This document shows, piece by piece, positions 1 through 7,607 of a stretch of DNA of 64,000 bases. The notes beneath the pieces were generated by a model. It ran no database searches, was not told the DNA's origin, and saw only the letters and a list, made by a program, of their open reading frames with translations. The DNA comes from an uncultured Clostridia bacterium (lineage in GTDB: Bacteria; Bacillota; Clostridia; Oscillospirales; Acutalibacteraceae). Location: assembly GCA_944376655.1 (NCBI GenBank), contig CALWDJ010000004.1:1-64000 (forward strand), given 5' to 3'. Position 1 is the stretch's first letter. Each line of letters begins with the position of its first letter. A program made the position numbers and the translations under genes.

Positions 1-12
1 ATGGATACTGAC

Positions 13-90
13 GGTCAAAACAAAGGTTTTGACCCATAAAATCGAGATTTTAACTCGATTTTATATAATTGCATTTGATAATGCAATTAT
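13..90. repeat. Three tandem inverted repeats at window start
   Basis: Three consecutive perfect hairpins lie upstream of degV: 13-21 with 26-34 (GGTCAAAAC arms), 37-46 with 54-63 (TAAAATCGAG arms) and 65-74 with 81-90 (ATAATTGCAT arms). The second is followed by a T-rich stretch, so at least part of the cluster may be the terminator of a gene lying left of the window. No coding frame is convincing in 1-109. Confidence 0.6.
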
Positions 91-109
91 TCAGTAGACA
101 TTATTTTAG

Positions 110-138
110 TTGACAAATATGCTAAAAACAAATACAAT
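110..138 (+). promoter_or_regulatory. Sigma-A type promoter of degV
   Basis: TTGACA at 110-115 and TACAAT at 133-138 are separated by 17 bases, a near-consensus vegetative promoter. Transcription would start near 145, giving a leader of about 55 nt that contains a small GC-rich hairpin (about 170-186) just before the ribosome site. Confidence 0.7.
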
Positions 139-199
139 AAATACATTGCTTAAAAATAAAAACAATCAGCCGCCGTAACGGCGCGGAACGGAGATATAT

Positions 200-1051
200 A
201 TGAGCAAAACAGCTATTATGACCGATACAAACAGCGGTATCACGCCCGAAGCGGCCGCCGAAAAGGGACTTTATCTGCTTAAAATGCCTTTTCTCATCGA
301 CGGCGAGGATCATCTTGAGTACGGAGATATTTCTTATGAGGAATTTTTCAGACGTCTTGACAGCGGCGCTGATGTGTCTACCTCACAGCCTTCTCCGGCG
401 TCGCTCACCGATATGTGGGACGGGATACTGAAAAGCCACGATGAGCTGGTTTATATTCCTATGTCAAGCGGATTAAGCGGTACCTGCGAGACAGCGAAGG
501 CGCTTGCCGCCGATTATGACGGCAAAGTATTTGTCGCGGATAACAGGCGCATATCCGTAACGCTTTATATGTCGGTTTATGAGGCTTTGAGGCTTTCTGA
601 AAGCGGTATGAGCGCGGCGGAGATAACCGAAAGGCTTGAAAGCGAAGCCGATTTTCAGAGTATTTATGTTTCGGTAAATACGCTTGAACACCTTAAAAAG
701 AGCGGACGTGTTACCGCGGCGGGAGCGGCGATAGGAACCGTTCTCGGAATAAAGCCGGTGCTTCAGATACAGGGCGGCAAGCTCGACGCGTATAAAAAGG
801 TGCGCGGAATGAAGGCGGCGCAGCAGGCTATGCTTGAGGGAATTGAAAATGATATAAAGGACCGCTTCGCCGGCAAAAAGGTTGACATACGCACGGCTTA
901 TTCAGGCGACCGGGAAACAGGTGAGGCTTGGCGCGCTGAGGTTCAGCGGTATTTTCCGGATTATAATATCGTGCTTGACTCACTGCCGATAAGTATTTCC
1001 TGCCATGTAGGCGGAGGAGCGCTCGGAATAGGTCTTGCCGAGATAAAATAA
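200..1051 (+). CDS. DegV family fatty-acid-binding protein
   Basis: A 283-residue protein of normal length for the DegV family. These are cytoplasmic two-domain proteins that hold a fatty acid; in Firmicutes the FakB members present the fatty acid to the kinase FakA. Visible family marks are DTNSGI at residues 9-14, TSQPS at 61-65 and SSGLSGT at 89-95, which contribute to the lipid head-group pocket, and the SGRV segment in the second half. The start is ATG with an upstream GGAG. It is monocistronic, with its own promoter and a terminator at 1061-1104. No FakA-like kinase is in the window, so assignment as a kinase partner is not possible; the ligand is unknown. Confidence 0.9.
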   Translation: MSKTAIMTDTNSGITPEAAAEKGLYLLKMPFLIDGEDHLEYGDISYEEFFRRLDSGADVSTSQPSPASLTDMWDGILKSHDELVYIPMSSGLSGTCETAKALAADYDGKVFVADNRRISVTLYMSVYEALRLSESGMSAAEITERLESEADFQSIYVSVNTLEHLKKSGRVTAAGAAIGTVLGIKPVLQIQGGKLDAYKKVRGMKAAQQAMLEGIENDIKDRFAGKKVDIRTAYSGDRETGEAWRAEVQRYFPDYNIVLDSLPISISCHVGGGALGIGLAEIK

Positions 1052-1060
1052 AAGTATTGA

Positions 1061-1104
1061 AAAAACGCGGTCTGCCGTATTTTTACGGCGGACCGCGTTT
1101 TTTG
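1061..1104 (+). terminator. Rho-independent terminator after degV
   Basis: A long hairpin (arms 1061-1079 and 1085-1104, one wobble) with a TTTT loop ends in a run of six T, immediately after degV. The A-rich left arm means it could also work on the other strand. Confidence 0.9.
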
Positions 1105-1204
1105 CGTCTTATAAATACCATAAAGCAACATTTTATGAGCATCGGAAACGACATTTTTCGCAGCCGAACAAGCGTATAATTGATTTATGCGGGAGGTGTC
1201 GGAA

Positions 1205-2035
1205 TTGACGGTATATGCGGACATTCTCGTTCTGCTTAATATGACGGTTGATTACTTTATTCTGGCTGTGACGGCGGCGGTGATAAAGAAGAAATGTCCT
1301 GTTTTAAGACAGCTTGCGGCCGCGGGCATCGGCGGCGTTTCATCACTTTACATATTCGCTCCGGAAAACGGAGTACTGGCGGATTTGCTCTTTAATACAG
1401 CGGCCTGCGCTCTGATGACGCTCGCGGCGTTCGGCTTCAGGGGAAAAAAACAGTTTTTAAAGGCGTCAGGAGTGCTGCTGCTTGTTACCTGCGTTTACGG
1501 CGGCATAATGACCGCGCTTTGCACTCTTTTCTCTCCGCGCGGAATGACCGTCTCAAACTCGGTGGTTTATTTCAATATCACGCCCGGCATACTCATCGGC
1601 TGCTCGGTTGCAGCGTATCTGTTTTACTTTGTTTTTTCCGCGGTTTTTTCCTCTGCGTCAAAGCTCGCGGGAAGATGCAGAATAACCGTTAAAGCCGGCG
1701 GCAGAAGCGTGGATATGAACGGAATTATAGATACGGGAAACTCAATAAAGGACGTTTTCGGGGAATCCGAGGTTATAATCGCTGATAAGGAGTGTGTCAA
1801 AAGGCTTTTCGGCGGAACCGACCCGACAGAAAACGACACGCTTAAAAGCCGATACCGGCTTATGCCGTGCAGGACGGTGTCGGGCGACGGCGCGCTTGAC
1901 GGCTTCAGGTGCGACAGCGCTACCGTGAGCGACGGAAAAAAGAGCGTAACGCTTGAAAAGCCTATACTTGCCGTATCGGGCACGCCGCTTAACGACGATT
2001 ATCAGGCGATAGTCAATCCCGTAATTTTTATGTAA
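1205..2035 (+). CDS. spoIIGA: Sporulation sigma-E factor processing peptidase SpoIIGA
   Basis: Membrane-embedded aspartic protease that removes the pro-sequence of sigma-E during asymmetric-septum signalling. The N-terminal half has about five hydrophobic segments beginning VYADILVLLNM, the family hallmark; the C-terminal cytosolic domain carries IIDTGNS with the catalytic Asp (residue 176 with the start used here). An in-frame ATG at 1187 exists, but GGGAGGTG at 1191-1198 lies inside that extension and is ideally spaced from TTG 1205, and family members begin at this point; TTG is therefore chosen (276 residues). The gene is 24 nt upstream of its substrate gene sigE. A TATAAT at 1175-1180 and an imperfect Spo0A-like box near 1147-1153 fit the Spo0A-activated promoter known for this operon, but the match is weak. 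Confidence 0.92.
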   Translation: MTVYADILVLLNMTVDYFILAVTAAVIKKKCPVLRQLAAAGIGGVSSLYIFAPENGVLADLLFNTAACALMTLAAFGFRGKKQFLKASGVLLLVTCVYGGIMTALCTLFSPRGMTVSNSVVYFNITPGILIGCSVAAYLFYFVFSAVFSSASKLAGRCRITVKAGGRSVDMNGIIDTGNSIKDVFGESEVIIADKECVKRLFGGTDPTENDTLKSRYRLMPCRTVSGDGALDGFRCDSATVSDGKKSVTLEKPILAVSGTPLNDDYQAIVNPVIFM

Positions 2036-2059
2036 AAGGGCGCAGGGGGTAATGGTGTT

Positions 2060-2752
2060 ATGAAAATAAAAAAATTTATATATTTTTTGCTTGTAAAGCT
2101 CGGCGCTGTAAAGCCGACGTTTTACATAAACGGGGCGGAGACTCTCCCGCCGCCGCTGTCTGCTGAGGAGGAGCAGCTGCTTTTGAACGGAGGCGACGAG
2201 AAAAGCCGCGACAAGCTGATAGTGCATAATCTGCGGCTTGTGGTATATATAGCGCGCAAATTTGATTCCGCCGCCGCGAGCATAGAGGACCTTATTTCGA
2301 TAGGCACGATAGGGCTTATAAAAGCGGTAAATACCTTCTGCCCCGAACGCAACATAAAGCTAGCCACATATGCGTCAAGATGTATTGAAAACGAGATTCT
2401 CATGTATCTGCGCAAAAACTCGGCTCAGAAAAACGAGGTTTCAATCGACGAGCCGCTCAATATAGACTGGGACGGCAACGAGCTTCTTTTGTCAGATGTG
2501 CTCGGCAGCGACGGCGACGAGGTCGGCAGGGGAATAGAACAGGAGGACGAGCGCTTTCAGCTTATGGGATTTGTCTGCGAGCTGCCGCCGAGAGAAAAGC
2601 AGATAATGGAAATGCGTTTCGGTATGAACGGATATCAGGAATACACACAGAAGGAAGTCGCGGATACACTGGGAATTTCACAGTCGTACATTTCAAGGCT
2701 TGAGAAACGAATAATAGTGAAGCTGAAAAAACAGATTGAAAAAGCGGTGTGA
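2060..2752 (+). CDS. sigE: RNA polymerase sporulation-specific sigma factor sigma-E
   Basis: Mother-cell sigma factor of early sporulation. The first ~30 residues form the inhibitory pro-sequence: a basic, hydrophobic start followed by [13 protein letters not shown], the expected SpoIIGA cleavage neighbourhood. Region 2 ([36 protein letters not shown]) and region 4 ([12 protein letters not shown], then [20 protein letters not shown]) are intact. Length 230 is near the usual 239. It forms an operon with spoIIGA. In Bacillus sigG follows sigE; here a DUF1294 gene follows instead and no sigG is in the window. Confidence 0.95.
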   Translation: MKIKKFIYFLLVKLGAVKPTFYINGAETLPPPLSAEEEQLLLNGGDEKSRDKLIVHNLRLVVYIARKFDSAAASIEDLISIGTIGLIKAVNTFCPERNIKLATYASRCIENEILMYLRKNSAQKNEVSIDEPLNIDWDGNELLLSDVLGSDGDEVGRGIEQEDERFQLMGFVCELPPREKQIMEMRFGMNGYQEYTQKEVADTLGISQSYISRLEKRIIVKLKKQIEKAV

Positions 2753-2780
2753 AAATGATAAAATCAAAGCGGTGATTGCT

Positions 2781-3062
2781 TTGGATATTCGTTATAAGGC
2801 GACTTTGATTTATTTCGCGGCTGTAAGTATAATATCGGCTGTCGTATGCACTGCGGATAAGCGGCGGGCGGTTAAGGGAAAATGGCGTGTCAAGGAAAGC
2901 ACGCTGTTTTTGCTCTGCGCGCTCGGAGGCTCTGCCGCTATGTATATAACTATGCGCCTGATAAGGCATAAAACACTTCATAAGCGCTTTATGATAGGAA
3001 TACCGCTTATAGTTGTGGTACAGGTTGTTCTCCTCATTGGACTGATATATTATTTTAAGTAA
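2781..3062 (+). CDS. DUF1294 family small membrane protein
   Basis: A short protein with three hydrophobic segments and the DUF1294 signature: DKRRAVKGKWRVKE, then LGGS and RHKTLHKRFMIGIP. Function is unknown. The frame is open from 2736, inside sigE, but no ribosome site serves that start; TTG 2781 has GGTGA at 2771-2775 and gives the usual length (about 93 residues), and GTG 2772 is an alternative. It follows sigE by 28 nt and is probably co-transcribed, but a sporulation role is inference only. An integral membrane location is likely. Confidence 0.72.
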   Translation: MDIRYKATLIYFAAVSIISAVVCTADKRRAVKGKWRVKESTLFLLCALGGSAAMYITMRLIRHKTLHKRFMIGIPLIVVVQVVLLIGLIYYFK

Positions 3063-3126
3063 TGCTTGAAAAAAAGCATCAGAAATGATAAAATCAAAGT
3101 ATAAAACACAGGGGGAGGAAAAATAA

Positions 3127-3780
3127 ATGGCATTTTGCAGTTATTGCGGAAAAAAACTTAATGAAGGCGCAAAGTTTTGCCCCGGTTGCGGAAGACCGGT
3201 ACAGGAGCAGACTTCTGATGCTGCCGTCGAAAACAATGTGATAAATCAGGCTGTGCCGCAAGAACAAAAATTTGAAAACGGCACACAGCAAACAACGCAA
3301 CAGGGTACATATGTACCGCCGGCAGGAAGCGGCTTTTCGTCGAAAACTGCTCAGTTTACAAAAATGGATGATAAAACTGCCGAATTTGACACAAAGGATA
3401 TTTCGGAAAACAAGGTATACGGTGTTCTGTCGTATCTTTCGTTCTTGGTGCTTGTTCCGATTATAGCGGCTCCCGGCTCAAAATTTGCGAAATTTCACGC
3501 TAATCAGGGTCTTGTACTGCTTATAGCGGAAGCTGCCGGGGTAATCATACGTTTTATTATTTCTGCCGTTATAGGAGTAATTATCAGAACAATAGCTTTC
3601 AATTTATATAATATGTATTTTTTGATTTCCGTTCTGAATGTTTTTTCTGTAATAATAAATATAATATTTACGCTTCTTTTCATTGTGCTCGCAGTACTGT
3701 CGATTATAGGAATTATTGATGCGGCGCAGGGAAAAGCCAGAAATCTTCCGTTTATATCAAAGTTTAAAATACTTAAATGA
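3127..3780 (+). CDS. Zinc-ribbon membrane protein (DUF4870-like)
   Basis: The 217-residue protein starts with a zinc ribbon, CSYCGKKLNEGAKFCPGCG (residues 4-22, two CxxC knuckles), followed by a Gln/Thr-rich linker to about residue 95. Three to four transmembrane segments then resemble DUF4870 proteins (KVYGVLSYLSFLVLVPII, FAKFHANQGLVLLI, and a C-terminal pair). FHANQGL is a family marker. The function is unknown; proteins of this layout are common in clostridia and may sense or organise the membrane. It has a strong GGGGGAGG ribosome site and its own terminator at 3783-3811. Confidence 0.75.
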   Translation: MAFCSYCGKKLNEGAKFCPGCGRPVQEQTSDAAVENNVINQAVPQEQKFENGTQQTTQQGTYVPPAGSGFSSKTAQFTKMDDKTAEFDTKDISENKVYGVLSYLSFLVLVPIIAAPGSKFAKFHANQGLVLLIAEAAGVIIRFIISAVIGVIIRTIAFNLYNMYFLISVLNVFSVIINIIFTLLFIVLAVLSIIGIIDAAQGKARNLPFISKFKILK

Positions 3781-3782
3781 TT

Positions 3783-3812
3783 AAAAATCACCGGGTGACC
3801 GGTGATTTTTTT
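3783..3812 (+). terminator. Rho-independent terminator after zinc-ribbon gene
   Basis: AAAAATCACCGG at 3783-3794 pairs with CCGGTGATTTTT from 3799, with a GTGA loop and a run of T. Confidence 0.92.
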
Positions 3813-3821
3813 GTAATATGC

Positions 3822-3878
3822 TTGACAAACGTATGATATTAGTGTATTATTGTATTAGTTCAATGGCACACTAATACA
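3822..3878 (+). promoter_or_regulatory. Promoter and operator of the GntR/ABC operon
   Basis: TTGACA (3822-3827), 17-base spacer and TATTAT (3845-3850) form a strong promoter. A perfect 9-bp inverted repeat, TGTATTAGT (3851-3859) and ACTAATACA (3870-3878) with a 10-base spacer, covers the expected transcription start. This is the position and shape expected for autorepression by the YtrA-type GntR protein encoded immediately downstream. Confidence 0.82.
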
Positions 3879-3891
3879 AAGGAGTGATGAA

Positions 3892-4260
3892 ATGTCCTGG
3901 AGCTTTTCAAACGACAAGCCTATTTTCCAGCAGCTTGAGGAGAGAATAGTACTTGAAATAATAAGCGGAAGATATGAGCCGGGCAGTAAGCTCGAGCCGG
4001 TGCGTGAACTTGCTATGACAGCGGGAGTAAATCCCAATACCATGCAGCGGGCTCTGGCGGATATAGAGAACACCGGAATTATCTATACCAAAAGGGGCGA
4101 CGGGAGATATATTACGGAAAACACGGAAATAATCAATGAAATCAGAAACCGTTACGTCCTGAAAAAAACGGAAGACTTCATTGCGTCTGTAAAGGCGCTC
4201 GGTCTTGATGAGGACGGTATAGTAAAAGCGGTGCGCGAAGCACTTGAACAAGGGGGTTAA
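3892..4260 (+). CDS. GntR family transcriptional regulator, YtrA subfamily
   Basis: A 122-residue regulator: winged helix-turn-helix at about residues 8-75 (PIFQQLEERIVLEIISGRYEPGSKLEPVRELA, then NPNTMQRALADIENTGIIYTKRGDG) and a short helical tail of about 40 residues, the size that defines the YtrA subgroup, which lacks a large ligand domain. YtrA proteins usually repress their own operon with linked ABC transporter genes, which is the arrangement here (3 nt to the ATPase gene). The start has GGAGTGATG upstream. The inverted repeat at 3851-3878 is the probable operator. The inducer is unknown; cell-wall-active antibiotics induce some homologues. Confidence 0.92.
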   Translation: MSWSFSNDKPIFQQLEERIVLEIISGRYEPGSKLEPVRELAMTAGVNPNTMQRALADIENTGIIYTKRGDGRYITENTEIINEIRNRYVLKKTEDFIASVKALGLDEDGIVKAVREALEQGG

Positions 4261-4263
4261 TTT

Positions 4264-4962
4264 ATGGACAATATAATGGAATGCACCGGACTTTCAAAGG
4301 TATACAAAAACGCCGTTGCGCTCAGCGGAATCAATCTGCAGATAAAAAAGGGCAGAATCGTAGGGCTTTTAGGCCCCAACGGAAGCGGAAAAACCACGCT
4401 GATAAAGCTGGCTAACGGACTTCTTACTCCGACAATGGGTAACATTCTTATAGACGGAATGCCGGTCGGTACAGAAACCAAGAAAATAGTGTCGTATCTT
4501 CCAGACCACAATTTTCTTACCCAGTGGATGTCGGTAGACCAGATGATAAATTATTTTTCGGATTTTTACGCCGATTTTAATTTTGACAGAGCCGACGCAA
4601 TGCTTAAAAATCTCGGCATTGACCGGACAAAGAAAATCAAGACGCTTTCAAAGGGCACACAGGAAAAGGTAGCGCTTATTCTTGTGATGAGCAGGGAAGC
4701 GCAGCTTTATCTGCTTGACGAGCCGATAGCCGGAGTTGACCCGGCTACAAGGGACTATATTTTAAGAACGATTATCTCCAATTATAACGAAGACGCCACA
4801 ATAATTATTTCCACGCACCTTATTTCAGACGTTGAGCAGATATTAAGCGATGTTGTTTTCATAAACAACGGAAATATTGTACTCTGCGATTCGGTTGACG
4901 ATATCCGCCAGCGCGAGGGCAAAAGCGTCGACGAGCTTTTCAGGGAGGTATTCAGATGTTAA
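4264..4962 (+). CDS. ABC transporter ATP-binding protein
   Basis: The 232-residue ATPase carries Walker A GPNGSGKT at 37-44, the signature LSKGTQ at 128-133, Walker B LYLLDEP at 148-154 and switch His 185 in STHL. The replacement of the usual LSGGQ by LSKGTQ is common in YtrB-type and related exporter ATPases. It pairs with the permease that overlaps its 3' end by 7 nt and is controlled by the upstream GntR protein. The cargo is unknown; the complex probably acts in efflux or cell-envelope stress defence. Confidence 0.93.
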   Translation: MDNIMECTGLSKVYKNAVALSGINLQIKKGRIVGLLGPNGSGKTTLIKLANGLLTPTMGNILIDGMPVGTETKKIVSYLPDHNFLTQWMSVDQMINYFSDFYADFNFDRADAMLKNLGIDRTKKIKTLSKGTQEKVALILVMSREAQLYLLDEPIAGVDPATRDYILRTIISNYNEDATIIISTHLISDVEQILSDVVFINNGNIVLCDSVDDIRQREGKSVDELFREVFRC

Positions 4963-5753
4963 AAAAGCTGTATAAATATGAGTTTTACGCCCTTTTCAGA
5001 AATCTTCTGCCGATTTACGCGGCGGTAGTGGGATTTGCCTTGCTGAGCAGGCTTACCTCTCTTGTGGATATAAAAAAAGATATATTCAATGTGCTTATAG
5101 GATTTATCGGCACATTCTATGTCATTTCAATAATAGCGGCGTTTATTGTCAGCTTTGTCGTTGTGGTAATGCGGTTTTATAAAAATCTGCTTTCGCACGA
5201 GGGATATCTTACGTTTACGCTGCCTTTTACGCCTACACAGCATATTGTCTGCAAGCTGCTGTGCGGAGTTGCGGTGATAATTATCAGCTTTGTGATTGTT
5301 CTGTTATCTCTCGGTATACTCGGCGCCGGAACTGAACTGATGAGCGAAATAATAAAAATAATCAAAACGGCTTTTTCGTCTGCGGAGCAGCTTTATGCTT
5401 CAGCGCGTCTCGCATCATTTTTTGCGCAGCTGGGAATAATGATAATTGTTGCTCTTTTCCAGTCTCTGCTTATGTTCTATGCCGCCATCGCGATAGGGCA
5501 GCAGTTCAGAAGTAAGATAGGCGGCGCGGTAGTGGCGTTCATTTGCCTTTATGCCGCTTCACAGGTTATCTCAACGCTTGAGCTGACGGTTTTTGCGCTC
5601 TTCAATATTGAGAACATAGACAATTATTTTGACAGCGGACTTGACGCGGTGCAGTCGTTCCTGATTATGCCGTTTATTGTATCCCTTATTTTCAGTACAG
5701 CCTACTTTATTATTACAAGACATTTTCTTACCAAAAAGCTGAATCTCGAGTAA
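4956..5753 (+). CDS. ABC-2 type transporter permease
   Basis: A 265-residue integral membrane protein with about six hydrophobic segments, starting MLKKLYKYEFYALFRNLLPIY, the amphipathic opening typical of ABC-2 permeases. The segment FYKNLLSHEGYLTFTLP between helices is a recurrent feature of clostridial permeases of this type. It is translationally coupled to the ATPase (7-nt overlap) and is the last gene of the operon before the terminator at 5770-5795. Its substrate cannot be read from sequence. Confidence 0.88.
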   Translation: MLKKLYKYEFYALFRNLLPIYAAVVGFALLSRLTSLVDIKKDIFNVLIGFIGTFYVISIIAAFIVSFVVVVMRFYKNLLSHEGYLTFTLPFTPTQHIVCKLLCGVAVIIISFVIVLLSLGILGAGTELMSEIIKIIKTAFSSAEQLYASARLASFFAQLGIMIIVALFQSLLMFYAAIAIGQQFRSKIGGAVVAFICLYAASQVISTLELTVFALFNIENIDNYFDSGLDAVQSFLIMPFIVSLIFSTAYFIITRHFLTKKLNLE

Positions 5754-5769
5754 TTTGGCAAAGATATCT

Positions 5770-5795
5770 GCCGCCGGATTTCCGGCGGCTTTTTT
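5770..5795 (+). terminator. Rho-independent terminator of the GntR/ABC operon
   Basis: GCCGCCGG (5770-5777), ATTT loop, CCGGCGGC (5782-5789) and six T. Confidence 0.95.
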
Positions 5796-5866
5796 ATGCG
5801 TATCATACGGAAATATTAACAAATTGTAAAAGGTCAGGAAAAGTCAAAAAAATTTTCAAAAAAGTA

Positions 5867-5894
5867 TTGACTTTTTGAATTTCCGGCATATAAT
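5867..5894 (+). promoter_or_regulatory. Promoter of the hrcA-grpE-dnaK-dnaJ operon
   Basis: TTGACT (5867-5872) and TATAAT (5889-5894) with a 16-base spacer; the CIRCE element follows 8 bases downstream, over the transcription start. Confidence 0.85.
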
Positions 5895-5902
5895 AATAAT
5901 CG

Positions 5903-5929
5903 TTAGCACTCTTAATGTTCGAGTGCTAA
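5903..5929 (+). promoter_or_regulatory. CIRCE operator (HrcA binding site)
   Basis: TTAGCACTC (5903-5911), 9-base spacer, GAGTGCTAA (5921-5929): an exact match to the CIRCE consensus. It sits between promoter and hrcA, so HrcA should repress its own operon and release it on heat shock, when GroEL is titrated. Confidence 0.98.
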
Positions 5930-5961
5930 AGTTAAATTATAAAAATTAGAGGTGAGTTCCG

Positions 5962-6996
5962 ATGGAGCTGTCGCCCAGAAAACAGGCGGTGCTGGCAGCG
6001 GTCACAAAAGCGTATATCGCCACCGGTGAGCCGGTCGGCTCAAAAACGCTCGCGGCTATGCTTAAAAACGCTCCGTCATCGGCTACCCTCAGAAATGAAA
6101 TGAGTGAGCTTTGCGAGTTAGGGCTGCTGTCGCAGCCGCACACGTCGGCGGGCAGAGTTCCGACAAGCAGCGGTTTCAGGACATATATCGATACGCTTAT
6201 GAAAACGGATAAGATTTCCGAAACCGACAGGGCTTTTATCGACAGAGGATTCGGAGGACTTTATTCGGCGCCTGAGGAAATACCCGATACCGCCGCTGAA
6301 ATTCTCACATCACTTACGGGACTTCCGGCTCTGACCTGTTTTTTCGCCGAGGCAAGCCCTAAGGTAAGGCGTGTGGAGCTTATTCCGGTCACCAAAGGCT
6401 CGGTGCTGCTTCTGCTTATTACGACGGACGGACGGACGAGAAGCCGGATTTTCAGACCGGGCGCAGGATATGACAGGGAGCTTGACGGCAGGTTTGCAGA
6501 GCTGATTAAGAAACGTGTCGAGGGCAGGCAGGTCGATGAGCTGACAAAGGCGTATATGCAGGGCGTTATCGCGGAAGCCGGTATTGATTCGCTGAGGCTT
6601 ATGCCGCTGCTGTCGGCTGTTTTCGAGATGGCGGACGGAATAGGAAATTCAGGATTAAGGCTGTCAGGCAGACAGGCGCTGTACAATATCTGCGGAAGCG
6701 ACGAAAAGGCAAGAAGCCTGCTTTCGTTTATTGAGCTTGAGGAGCCGATGCTTTCGGTAATGAGAAAAAGCGGAGGCAAATCGGGAGTAATATTCGGCAG
6801 TGAAACCGGATACAGGCAGCTTGCTGATTTTACCGTTGTCTCGGCGGGATACAGCGTCGCCGGAAAATACAGCGGCTCGGTTGCCGTGATAGGACCTAAC
6901 AGGATTTCATACGAGCGGATAATACCGGTCGTTGAATATACAGCATCAAGGCTTTCGGTGCTTATAGCCGGAGCCCAGAAGGATATGGAGGATTGA
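5962..6996 (+). CDS. hrcA: Heat-inducible transcriptional repressor HrcA
   Basis: The 344-residue repressor has an N-terminal winged helix (LSPRKQAVLAAVTKAYIATGEPVGSKTLA, then SSATLRNEMSELCELGLLSQPHTSAGRVPTSSGFRTYID), which is the HrcA signature, and a GAF-like dimerisation core ending FTVVSAGYSVAGKYSGSVAVIGPNRISYERIIPVVEY. Length is typical. It is the first gene of the class I heat-shock operon behind a consensus CIRCE site. GGTGAG precedes the ATG. It overlaps or abuts grpE. Confidence 0.97.
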   Translation: MELSPRKQAVLAAVTKAYIATGEPVGSKTLAAMLKNAPSSATLRNEMSELCELGLLSQPHTSAGRVPTSSGFRTYIDTLMKTDKISETDRAFIDRGFGGLYSAPEEIPDTAAEILTSLTGLPALTCFFAEASPKVRRVELIPVTKGSVLLLLITTDGRTRSRIFRPGAGYDRELDGRFAELIKKRVEGRQVDELTKAYMQGVIAEAGIDSLRLMPLLSAVFEMADGIGNSGLRLSGRQALYNICGSDEKARSLLSFIELEEPMLSVMRKSGGKSGVIFGSETGYRQLADFTVVSAGYSVAGKYSGSVAVIGPNRISYERIIPVVEYTASRLSVLIAGAQKDMED

Positions 6997-7001
6997 GACG
7001 A

Positions 7002-7568
7002 GTGACAGAGGAAACCAGTAAAACGCCGGAATCCGCGGCTGAAGCGCAAGCCGGAGAGGTTAAAGAGGCAGAGGCCGAAAACAGCAAACAGGAAAAGGCG
7101 CCCAAAAAAGAAAAGAAATCAAAAAAGGACGCGGAAATCGAAAAGCTTCAGGCTGAGCTTGAGAAGAAAAACGATCTGCTTTTACGTACCGCTGCGGAAT
7201 TTGACAATTATAAAAAACGCACTGACCGTGAGAAAACCGGTATAGCGGAATATGCCCGCGCCGGTATAATCAAAAAACTGCTTCCGATAATAGATAATAT
7301 CGAAAGGGCAAAAGGGGCGGACAGGGAAAGCCCCGATTATCTTAAGGGAGTAGAGCTTATAATCAAGCAGTTTGAATCGCTTGAGGAAAACCTTGAAATA
7401 ACCGAGATAGCAAAGCCGGGCGATAAATTCGACCCCAATTTTCACGAGGCGGTAATGCATATCGAAGATGAAAATTTAGGTGAGAACGAAATCGCCGAGG
7501 TTTTACAAAAAGGCTATAAAACCGGCGACACGGTAATCCGAGCCGCTATGGTTAAGGTAGCTAATTAA
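7002..7568 (+). CDS. grpE: Nucleotide exchange factor GrpE
   Basis: Co-chaperone that releases ADP from DnaK. The first ~60 residues are a charged Ala/Glu/Lys-rich tail; the long dimerising helix follows (KLQAELEKKNDLLLRTAAEFDNYKKR), then the beta-wing domain ending GYKTGDTVIRAAMVKV, all family hallmarks. GTG 7002 is chosen because GGAGGA at 6987-6992 is 9 nt upstream; TTG 6993, overlapping the hrcA stop, would abut the ribosome site. With this start it is 188 residues and sits 5 nt after hrcA. Confidence 0.96.
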   Translation: MTEETSKTPESAAEAQAGEVKEAEAENSKQEKAPKKEKKSKKDAEIEKLQAELEKKNDLLLRTAAEFDNYKKRTDREKTGIAEYARAGIIKKLLPIIDNIERAKGADRESPDYLKGVELIIKQFESLEENLEITEIAKPGDKFDPNFHEAVMHIEDENLGENEIAEVLQKGYKTGDTVIRAAMVKVAN

Positions 7569-7607
7569 AATAAAAACAATCACAAACATATTCAGGAGGA
7601 ATTTATT

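Noticed and set aside
6261-7049. Long open frame opposite hrcA and grpE
   Set aside because: Antisense shadow of conserved genes; no start signal and low-complexity Ser-rich translation.
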